This document shows positions 1-5,422 of a stretch of DNA of 5,422 nucleotides, in pieces. The DNA is taken from NCBI GenBank assembly GCA_028705785.1, contig JAQWCT010000180.1, positions 1-5,422 of the forward strand. Direction: 5' to 3'. How positions within the stretch are numbered: the stretch's first letter is position 1; every line of letters begins with the position of its first letter. This stretch comes from Sulfurospirillaceae bacterium. GTDB lineage: Bacteria; Campylobacterota; Campylobacteria; Campylobacterales; Sulfurospirillaceae. The position numbers were made by a program, and so were the translations under genes. Below the pieces are notes generated by a model that was not told the DNA's origin, ran no database searches, and saw only the letters and a list, made by a program, of their open reading frames with translations.

Positions 1-337
1 AAGCAAGGGCGAGAGCAAGAACAATCAACGGAATAAGGTAGGCTAAATCATAATAAACAAAGCTAAAACTGATCCAATAAAACCATAAAATACCTGTAAA
101 AAAACCACTCCAAAACCAGATAATTCTATTTTCACCCAGTAACAGATAAAAGCCCATGCAAGCAAGGAGTGAGTTGAGTATAAAATTTGTGAGATTAAAA
201 TATTCGAAGTAGATAAAAGAGGAAAGGCAAGAAGCGATAAAAAAGGCTTTTATTAGATAACTAAGGGTAAAATAATTATCTAAAATTTTTTTGTTAAAGG
301 ATTTACATGCAAGGTTCTGCCAATTTAGTTTCTTCAA
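1..337 (-). CDS. lnt: Apolipoprotein N-acyltransferase (Lnt), N-terminal part, runs off left edge
   Basis: Lnt transfers an acyl chain from a phospholipid to the N-terminal cysteine of diacylated lipoproteins at the periplasmic face of the inner membrane. Read on the minus strand, an open frame of about 112 codons continues past position 1. It encodes a very hydrophobic protein. Numbered from the TTG at 337, likely membrane segments are at about 28-47, 50-67, 72-90 and 93-112. The stretch at residues 74-90 (W-F-W-S-G-F-F-T-G-I-L-W-F-Y-W-I-S) resembles the early Lnt signature, a glycine-rich G-x-x-x-G-x-x-W-x-Y-x-S-type segment found in the E. coli protein. The catalytic nitrilase-like domain lies outside the window. 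The gene is divergent from yajC, as in related Campylobacterota. The start is uncertain. The frame is open back to a stop near 363, with only GTG (346) and TTG (337) as standard starts; the first ATG (157) falls inside the second membrane segment. Family call fairly sure; start a guess. Confidence 0.72.
   Translation of the reverse strand, partial: MKKLNWQNLACKSFNKKILDNYFTLSYLIKAFFIASCLSSFIYFEYFNLTNFILNSLLACMGFYLLLGENRIIWFWSGFFTGILWFYWISFSFVYYDLAYLIPLIVLALALA
253..283. repeat. Perfect 8-base inverted repeat upstream of yajC
   Basis: TTAGATAA at 253-260 is the exact reverse complement of TTATCTAA at 276-283, with 15 bases between the arms. The half-site centres are about 23 bases apart, roughly two helical turns. 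It overlaps the likely yajC promoter and, on the other strand, the beginning of the lnt reading frame. Seven T residues follow at 286-292. It could be an operator for a dimeric regulator or a weak hairpin. In such AT-rich DNA it may also be chance. Confidence 0.4.
268..286 (+). promoter_or_regulatory. Candidate promoter of the yajC-secD-secF-leuS operon
   Basis: Two -10-like hexamers, TAAAAT at 268-273 and at 281-286, lie 21 to 39 bases upstream of the yajC ATG. No convincing -35 box is visible, which is common for the housekeeping sigma factor in Campylobacterota. An operon promoter is expected here because the gene on the other side is divergent. Which hexamer is used, if either, cannot be decided from sequence alone. 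Confidence 0.3.
296..301 (+). promoter_or_regulatory. Ribosome binding site of yajC
   Basis: AAAGGA ends five bases before the ATG at 307, a good match to the Shine-Dalgarno core at normal spacing. It supports this start for yajC. Confidence 0.7.
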
Positions 338-588
338 TACTTCCACTCGTTGTTCTTTTCGCTATATTTTATTTTTTAGTGCTTAGGCCGCAACAAACTC
401 AAGCAAAAAAGCACAAAGCAATGCTTTTGGCGTTGAAAAAAGGTGACAAAATCATTACCAACGGTGGTCTTGTTTGTGAAGTTGTTAAGCCTGAAGATGA
501 TTTTATCAAAGTTAAGCTTAATGACGAGGGCACTATCGTAAAGATTTCAAGAGACTATATTGCAAAGCAAATCGATGACCAAAAGTAA
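307..588 (+). CDS. yajC: YajC, Sec translocon accessory subunit
   Basis: YajC is a small inner-membrane protein that associates with SecD and SecF in the holo-translocon. Its exact role is not settled and it is usually dispensable. The 93-residue product has the standard family layout: a short periplasmic N-terminus, one membrane helix at about residues 11-26, and a basic cytoplasmic tail. The diagnostic motif Y-F-L-V-L-R-P-Q-Q (residues 22-30) closes the helix and is followed by a lysine-rich stretch. The second hallmark, K-K-G-D-K-I-I-T-N-G-G-L (44-55), opens the small beta-rich domain. Length is normal for the family (about 85-115 residues). A good ribosome binding site supports the ATG. 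It is first in the operon, and its last 14 bases overlap the start of secD, which suggests translational coupling. Confidence 0.95.
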   Translation: MQGSANLVSSILPLVVLFAIFYFLVLRPQQTQAKKHKAMLLALKKGDKIITNGGLVCEVVKPEDDFIKVKLNDEGTIVKISRDYIAKQIDDQK

Positions 589-2158
589 AATCAGTTACCG
601 TTTGGTTATTTTTTTTATTGCGATTGTATTTGGCGTGGGCATGTCAATGCCTACCCTTTTACAAAGCGATAAAGGCGCTAAGATTGCATTAGGTCTTGAT
701 CTTCAAGGCGGTCTTCATATGCTTTTAGGTGTTAAAACCGAAGAAGCCATCAAATCAAAAATGAAATCTATTGCATCAAGTATAAAGTTTTTTGCCCAGA
801 GTGGAGATATCATCATTGACGATTTGCGTGTTCAAGATGAAATGATTACATTTGCATTGTTGGACAAAGATGAAGAAAAAAAACTTGATGAGATGATAGG
901 AAAAATCAGCGGTTTAAAAGCTACAAAAGATGCTTTAAAATATACGCTTAATCTTGATGATAAAGAAAAAGAACTCACGAAAGAATACGCTATTTCTCAA
1001 GCTGTAGAGACGATTCGTAACCGTCTTGACCAATTTGGCTTGGCTGAACCTAATGTGGCTAAGCAAGGAACTGACAAAATTTTAGTGGAGCTTCCCGGTA
1101 TCAAAACGGCTGAAGATGAGCAAAGGGCACGAGAACTTATCGCCAAAGCTGCGCACTTGCAATTGATGGCAGTAGATGAGAAGAAGAGAGATAGAGGTCA
1201 GTCTATGAGCCCTATGGAAGCTGCTTCTTATGGTGATGTTATCTTGCCTGATGCAAGAGGTGAGCAAATTAAACATGTTCTTAAAGAAATCCCAATCATT
1301 GATGGCAGTATGCTCACCGATGCAAAAGTGGGTTTTAGTGATATGCAACAACCCGTTATTAACTTTACACTCAATTCTGAGGGTGCTAAGATTTTTGGAG
1401 ATTTTACGGCTAATAATATCGGCAATCGTCTTGCTATTGTTCTTGATAATCGTGTCTATTCAGACCCCGTCATCCGTGAACGCATTGGTGGTGGAAGTGG
1501 ACAAATCAGTGGCGGTTTTAGCGTCAAAGAGGCACATGATGTTGCCATTGCTCTTCGCAGTGGTGCTCTTTTAGCGCCTGTAGTTTTACTTGAAAAACGC
1601 AGTGTTGGACCTTCATTGGGAGCTGACAGCATTAAAGCGAGTTTGATAGCACTTATCTCAGGGTTTTTGTTAATTGTTGGATTTTTAATATTCTATTATC
1701 GTATGGCAGGTGTTTTTGCTGGCATCGCTTTGTTTGTTAATTTAATCTTATTAATTGCGATTATGGCCCTTTTTGGGGCGACGCTGACTTTGCCAGGTAT
1801 GGCAGGTATCGTCTTGAGCCTTGGTATGGCAGTAGATGCCAATGTTATCATTAATGAGCGAATTCGTGAACTGTTGCGTACTGGTGTTGTTATAAAGCAG
1901 GCAGTTGAAAAAGGATATGAGAATGCGATGAGTGCCATTGTGGATGGTAACTTGACGCTACTCGTTTCTTCTGTCATACTTTATGTGTATGGTACTGGGC
2001 CTATTAAAGGGTTTGCGATTAGTATGATTATTGGTAACTTGATTTCTATGTTAACAGCCATTTTAGGAACACATGGAATGTATGAACTTTTAATGCCTAT
2101 CATTGAAAAAAGCAAAAGTGTTACCTTTTGGTTCGGCATTAAAAAGAGGAGTCTATAA
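575..2158 (+). CDS. secD: Protein translocase subunit SecD
   Basis: SecD pairs with SecF in a proton-driven machine that pulls preproteins out of SecYEG on the periplasmic side. The 527-residue product shows a first membrane helix at about 9-28, then the SecD motif G-L-D-L-Q-G-G (40-46). A large periplasmic P1 domain follows and includes E-T-I-R-N-R-L-D-Q-F-G. The domain ends near V-G-P-S-L-G (344-349), followed by a five-helix membrane block (about 356-507). Helix four carries G-M-A-V-D-A-N (417-423); D421 sits where the proton-conducting aspartate lies (D519 in E. coli). The T-G-P-I-K-G-F motif precedes the last helix. It is shorter than E. coli SecD (615 residues), with the difference mainly in the periplasmic region. 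I chose the ATG at 575; an in-frame TTG at 560 would add five residues (see findings). The upstream ribosome binding site is weak, consistent with coupling to yajC. Its stop overlaps the secF start by one base. Confidence 0.96.
   Translation: MTKSKISYRLVIFFIAIVFGVGMSMPTLLQSDKGAKIALGLDLQGGLHMLLGVKTEEAIKSKMKSIASSIKFFAQSGDIIIDDLRVQDEMITFALLDKDEEKKLDEMIGKISGLKATKDALKYTLNLDDKEKELTKEYAISQAVETIRNRLDQFGLAEPNVAKQGTDKILVELPGIKTAEDEQRARELIAKAAHLQLMAVDEKKRDRGQSMSPMEAASYGDVILPDARGEQIKHVLKEIPIIDGSMLTDAKVGFSDMQQPVINFTLNSEGAKIFGDFTANNIGNRLAIVLDNRVYSDPVIRERIGGGSGQISGGFSVKEAHDVAIALRSGALLAPVVLLEKRSVGPSLGADSIKASLIALISGFLLIVGFLIFYYRMAGVFAGIALFVNLILLIAIMALFGATLTLPGMAGIVLSLGMAVDANVIINERIRELLRTGVVIKQAVEKGYENAMSAIVDGNLTLLVSSVILYVYGTGPIKGFAISMIIGNLISMLTAILGTHGMYELLMPIIEKSKSVTFWFGIKKRSL
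2144..2150 (+). promoter_or_regulatory. Ribosome binding site of secF, inside the 3' end of secD
   Basis: AAGAGGA lies seven bases before the ATG at 2158, within the last codons of secD. It fixes the secF start at the TAATG stop-start overlap and suggests that ribosomes finishing secD reinitiate on secF. Confidence 0.7.
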
Positions 2159-3129
2159 TGGAGTTTTTCTCTAAAGGTAAAGTCTACCACTTTATGAAAT
2201 ACAGTCGTCTATTTGTAATGACGACATTCTTTTTAGCTTTTGTCTCACTTATTCTTGTTTTTACCAAAGGGTTTAGTTATGGTGTTGATTTTGTAGGTGG
2301 AACAGTTGTTCAAGTAAAGTATGATGGGAAAGCGCCTATTGATAAAATCAGAGAAAGCATAGCAAGTGATAAACTCTTCGCAGGGGCTATTATTACAGAA
2401 TTTGGTTCACCTGAAGAAATTGTGATTCGCTTTGCCACTGTCAGTGAAAATGTCGGACAAGATGTTGGAGATCAAATCAGGGTTTTATTAAAAAATACAG
2501 GCTCCTTTGAAATTCGAAAAGTGGATATTGTTGGACCTAAAATTGGGAGTGAACTGAGATCAAAAGGGATGTTATCAGCTGTTTTAGCGATGATTGGTAT
2601 TTTGATATATGTTGCTGTCCGTTTTGAGTGGAAATTTGCCATTGCCTCGATTATCACTTTAGCGCATGATATTGCTATTACTTTGGGTGCGATTATTATC
2701 TTTGATATTGAATTTAGCCTTGATGTTTTGGCAGCTGTTTTGACACTTATTGGATATTCGCTCAACGATACGATTATTATTTTTGATCGTATTCGTGAAG
2801 AGTTAGAAGAGACCAAAAATTTGGATTTTTACGAGATTATTGATATTTGTGTTTCTAAAACCCTCTCTCGGACAACCATTACTTCTTTATTGGTATTCTT
2901 TGTTGTTTTAACATTGTATATCTTTGGTGGAGAGATTATTCATGGCTTTAGCTTTACGATGTTGCTAGGGGTTATCATTGGAACTTATAGCTCCATTTTT
3001 ATTTCAGCACCTTTCTTAACCGTTATTGGTTTTAGTGTTGAAAAATATAAAGCTAAAATTGCGCTGCGAGAAAAAAATAAAATAGAAAAAGAAAAAATGC
3101 GTTCCATGTACGAAAAAGGTACAGTATAA
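2158..3129 (+). CDS. secF: Protein translocase subunit SecF
   Basis: SecF is the partner of SecD in the proton-driven SecDF complex of the inner membrane. The 323-residue product has a membrane helix at about 18-35, then the SecF motif G-V-D-F-V-G-G-T (42-49) and a small periplasmic domain ending near V-G-P-K-I-G (125-130). Five further helices follow at about 138-156, 160-182, 187-208, 240-256 and 262-292. Helix four carries G-Y-S-L-N-D-T (199-205) and is followed by F-D-R-I-R-E-E-L. D204 and R238 (in L-S-R-T-T-I-T-S) match by motif the aspartate and arginine known to be essential in Thermus SecDF (D637, R671); this equivalence is my inference. Length is normal for SecF. The C-terminal 30 residues form a lysine- and glutamate-rich, probably helical cytoplasmic tail. 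The start has a good ribosome binding site and overlaps the secD stop by one base. Confidence 0.96.
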   Translation: MEFFSKGKVYHFMKYSRLFVMTTFFLAFVSLILVFTKGFSYGVDFVGGTVVQVKYDGKAPIDKIRESIASDKLFAGAIITEFGSPEEIVIRFATVSENVGQDVGDQIRVLLKNTGSFEIRKVDIVGPKIGSELRSKGMLSAVLAMIGILIYVAVRFEWKFAIASIITLAHDIAITLGAIIIFDIEFSLDVLAAVLTLIGYSLNDTIIIFDRIREELEETKNLDFYEIIDICVSKTLSRTTITSLLVFFVVLTLYIFGGEIIHGFSFTMLLGVIIGTYSSIFISAPFLTVIGFSVEKYKAKIALREKNKIEKEKMRSMYEKGTV

Positions 3130-3142
3130 AATGTTGAGAGAT

Positions 3143-3148
3143 GGAGAG
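3143..3148 (+). promoter_or_regulatory. Ribosome binding site of leuS
   Basis: GGAGAG lies four bases before the ATG at 3153, in the 23-base gap after secF. It supports this ATG over the one at 3131, which opens a frame of only ten codons. Confidence 0.65.
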
Positions 3149-3152
3149 TTAA

Positions 3153-5422
3153 ATGCATTATAGTCCCGCAAATATTGAACAAAAATGGCAAGATTCTTGG
3201 CACAAGAGTAATGCTTTTGAGCCAAATGCTAATTTTGAACAAAAGAAAAAATATATTTTAAGTATGTTCCCTTACCCTAGTGGACGCATCCATATGGGGC
3301 ATGTCCGTAACTACACAATTGGAGATGCGATTGCCAGACATTACCGTAAAAATGGTTTCAATGTCTTGCATCCCATCGGTTGGGATAGTTTTGGTATGCC
3401 AGCTGAAAACGCGGCGATTAAACATGGAACACATCCTAAAAAATGGACTTATGAAAATATAGACTATATGCGTAAAGAACTCTCTTCCTTGGGTCTTTCT
3501 TTCTCTAAAAATAGAGAATTTGCAGCCAGTGACCCACTTTATACCAAACATGAACAACGCATTTTTATTGAGATGTTTCAAAAGGGATTGGTCTATCAAA
3601 AAAGTGCTACGCTAAATTGGTGCAACACTTGTCAAACAGTCCTTGCCAATGAGCAAGTCGAAGAAGGATGTTGTTGGCGATGTGATAATCCTGTGGAACA
3701 AAGACTTCTCCCAGGCTACTATCTTAAAATTACGCAATATGCACAAGAGTTATTAGATGATTGTGAAAAGCTTAGAAGTGGATGGCCAAGTCAAGTTTTG
3801 AGGATGCAAGAAAACTGGATTGGACGCAGTGAGGGTTTGGAGTTTTACTTTGAATTAGGGGATGAGTCTAAAGCAAAATTAAACCATCAATTTGAAAAAT
3901 TTAAAGTCTTTACCACCCGTCCTGATACGATTTATGGGGTTAGCTATTCCGCCCTTGCACCTGAACATGAAATAGTGAACTATCTCATTAAACACAAATT
4001 GCTCAGTGTTGAGAAAATCGAGCAGATTAAAAAAATGCAAAGTGTAGGATCGAGAGAGAGAGCGCAATCTCCAAAAGAAGGTTTATCTCTCGAACTTGAT
4101 GTCATTCATCCACTCACTGGTAAAAAAGTGCCTCTTTGGGTAGCGAATTTTGTTTTGGTTGAGTATGGTGGAGGTGCTGTTATGGCAGTTCCTGCACATG
4201 ATGAGCGAGACTTTGAATTTGCACAAAAGTACAATTTAGACATTATCCAAAGCATTGAATCTTCTAGCCCATTTGATGGAAGCGTTGCGACTACAGAATA
4301 TGGCGTGATGATGAATTCAGGCGAATTTAGTGGGCTTGATTCTAAGAGTGGTCAAAAAGCAGTAATTGCTCATTTTGAAAAGCATAATTTAGGTACTAAA
4401 GTTATCAATTATAAATTAAGAGATTGGGGAATTAGCCGTCAACGCTACTGGGGTGCGCCGATTCCGATGATTCATTGTCCAAAGTGTGGATTGGTTCCTG
4501 AGAGTTTTGAAAATCTCCCCGTTGCACTGCCTGATGATGTCGAAATCTCTGGCGAGGGCAATCCTTTGGATAAACATCCGACTTGGAAATATACCACATG
4601 CCCTACATGCAAAGGTGAAGCGCTTCGTGAAACCGATACGATGGATACTTTTTTCCAATCAAGCTGGTATTTTTTGCGCTACACGACAGACCCATCCATG
4701 TGGAATGATGCTCCTTTTGATAAGCAAAGTGCGGATTATTGGATGAGTGTAGACCAATATGTTGGAGGGATTGAACATGCCATTTTACATCTTTTGTATT
4801 CGAGATTTTTCACCAAAGTACTGCGTGATTTAGGGTATGTCAAATGCGATGAGCCTTTTTCCAATCTTTTAACACAAGGAATGGTGCTTAAAGACGGCTC
4901 AAAAATGAGTAAGTCTAAAGGCAATACCGTTGATCCTGATGCTATCATTAAAGAGTACGGTGCTGATACGGCACGACTTTTTATCCTGTTTGCCGCACCT
5001 CCACAAAAAGAGTTAGAGTGGAATGATAGTGCTGTAGAAGGTGCTTTTAGATTTTTGAAAAAATTTGCTCAAAAAAGCGAAAATGTTCTTACATGTAAAG
5101 CTATTCCACTCATCAATCATGATGCAATATCGAAAGAGTCAAAGTATGCACGCAAAAAAGTTTATGAAGCACTCAAAAAGTCCAATGAGATATATGAAGG
5201 AAGCTATTCGTTTAACACTTTGATAGCAGCGTGTATGGAAGCACTCAATGCACTAGGTGACCAAAATGATAAGCAAGTGTGGAGTGAAGGATACTTTGTA
5301 TTGCTCAATATTTTAGAGCCAATCGTCCCACATCTGTGTTGGGAAATGAGCGAATCCCTTTTTGAATTAAATAATCTTTCTAAAATAGCAATAAAAGAAG
5401 AAGTTTTTGTTGAAGATAGTAT
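3153..5422 (+). CDS. leuS: Leucyl-tRNA synthetase (LeuRS), C-terminus beyond right edge
   Basis: LeuRS charges tRNA-Leu with leucine in the cytoplasm and hydrolyses wrongly charged products. The frame is open for 756 codons without interruption; bacterial LeuRS is typically 800-870 residues, so the end of the anticodon-binding and C-terminal region is missing. The class I HIGH motif appears as H-M-G-H (47-50), in Y-P-S-G-R-I-H-M-G-H-V-R-N-Y. A zinc knuckle has C157, C160, C174 and C177. The CP1 editing domain carries T-T-R-P-D-T (254-259) and G-A-V-M-A-V-P-A-H-D-E-R-D (341-353). By motif, D350 and D353 match the editing aspartates D342 and D345 of E. coli. A second cysteine set (C442, C445, C483, C486) forms another zinc site. 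K-M-S-K-S is at 584-588. The leucine-specific insertion before KMSKS is essentially absent. It follows secF by 23 bases and is probably co-transcribed. Confidence 0.97.
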   Translation, partial: MHYSPANIEQKWQDSWHKSNAFEPNANFEQKKKYILSMFPYPSGRIHMGHVRNYTIGDAIARHYRKNGFNVLHPIGWDSFGMPAENAAIKHGTHPKKWTYENIDYMRKELSSLGLSFSKNREFAASDPLYTKHEQRIFIEMFQKGLVYQKSATLNWCNTCQTVLANEQVEEGCCWRCDNPVEQRLLPGYYLKITQYAQELLDDCEKLRSGWPSQVLRMQENWIGRSEGLEFYFELGDESKAKLNHQFEKFKVFTTRPDTIYGVSYSALAPEHEIVNYLIKHKLLSVEKIEQIKKMQSVGSRERAQSPKEGLSLELDVIHPLTGKKVPLWVANFVLVEYGGGAVMAVPAHDERDFEFAQKYNLDIIQSIESSSPFDGSVATTEYGVMMNSGEFSGLDSKSGQKAVIAHFEKHNLGTKVINYKLRDWGISRQRYWGAPIPMIHCPKCGLVPESFENLPVALPDDVEISGEGNPLDKHPTWKYTTCPTCKGEALRETDTMDTFFQSSWYFLRYTTDPSMWNDAPFDKQSADYWMSVDQYVGGIEHAILHLLYSRFFTKVLRDLGYVKCDEPFSNLLTQGMVLKDGSKMSKSKGNTVDPDAIIKEYGADTARLFILFAAPPQKELEWNDSAVEGAFRFLKKFAQKSENVLTCKAIPLINHDAISKESKYARKKVYEALKKSNEIYEGSYSFNTLIAACMEALNALGDQNDKQVWSEGYFVLLNILEPIVPHLCWEMSESLFELNNLSKIAIKEEVFVEDS

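Noticed and set aside
876..883. Run of eight A in secD, a possible slippage or frameshift site
   Set aside because: The frame continues normally through it, encoding E-E-K-K, and no alternative frame yields a sensible product. Such runs are expected in AT-rich genes.
1230..1574. Plus-strand open frame of 114 codons inside secD in another frame
   Set aside because: It overlaps a well-conserved part of SecD, and its product is a hydrophobic string of no recognisable family. It is a shadow frame.
1696..1977. Minus-strand open frame of 93 codons inside secD
   Set aside because: It is fully antisense to the conserved membrane block of SecD, has no recognisable family features and no good ribosome binding site. 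It is a shadow of the real gene.
2472..2816. Minus-strand open frame of 114 codons inside secF
   Set aside because: It is antisense to conserved SecF helices. The serine- and isoleucine-rich product is what the reverse complement of AT-rich membrane codons gives.
3131..3163. ATG-initiated ten-codon frame between secF and leuS, considered as a leader peptide
   Set aside because: It ends inside leuS and encodes M-L-R-D-G-E-L-N-A-L, with only two or three leucine codons and no attenuator-like hairpins. The 23-base gap is too short for an attenuation system.
4052..4062. (GA)5G dinucleotide run in leuS, considered as a phase-variable repeat
   Set aside because: It is short, lies within an essential housekeeping gene and encodes an ordinary S-R-E-R-A segment.
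1..5422. Search for a novel system, CRISPR array, mobile element, tRNA or rRNA
   Set aside because: The window is almost fully occupied by five conserved core genes. I saw no repeat array, transposase, integrase, toxin-antitoxin pair or structured RNA. The only non-coding stretches are the short divergent region and the 23-base secF-leuS gap.

Overview
The window is an AT-rich chromosomal segment from a bacterium, most likely one of the Campylobacterota (Epsilonproteobacteria). The proteins look Sulfurospirillum-like, but this genus guess rests on general resemblance and gene order, not on a search. As I recall it, Campylobacter jejuni has the same gene order: a divergent lnt-type gene, then yajC, secD, secF and leuS.

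Layout: (1) On the minus strand, from the left edge to about position 337, lies the 5' part of a polytopic membrane protein. It is best read as apolipoprotein N-acyltransferase (Lnt), and it has no ATG start upstream of position 157. (2) On the plus strand come yajC (307-588), secD (575-2158) and secF (2158-3129), packed with overlapping ends (14 bases, then 1 base). (3) After a 23-base gap, leuS (leucyl-tRNA synthetase) starts at 3153 and runs off the right edge in one uninterrupted frame of 756 codons. No gap longer than 300 bases lacks a gene.

How the genes work together: YajC, SecD and SecF form the accessory subcomplex of the SecYEG translocon. SecDF uses the proton gradient and its large periplasmic domains to help pull preproteins across the inner membrane. 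Lnt acts at the periplasmic face on lipoproteins that have come through Sec, so the left half of the window is a secretion and envelope-maturation neighbourhood. LeuS is a translation enzyme that appears to share the transcript by position only. The region around 253-301 probably holds the yajC-secDF-leuS promoter. It also contains a perfect 8-base inverted repeat and, on the other strand, the start of lnt.

This is ordinary core-genome sequence. I looked for, and did not find, mobile elements, CRISPR, RNA genes, phage genes or an undescribed system. The points worth a second look are the lnt start, the inverted repeat in the divergent region, the start choice of secD, and the compact domain architecture of the leucyl-tRNA synthetase.
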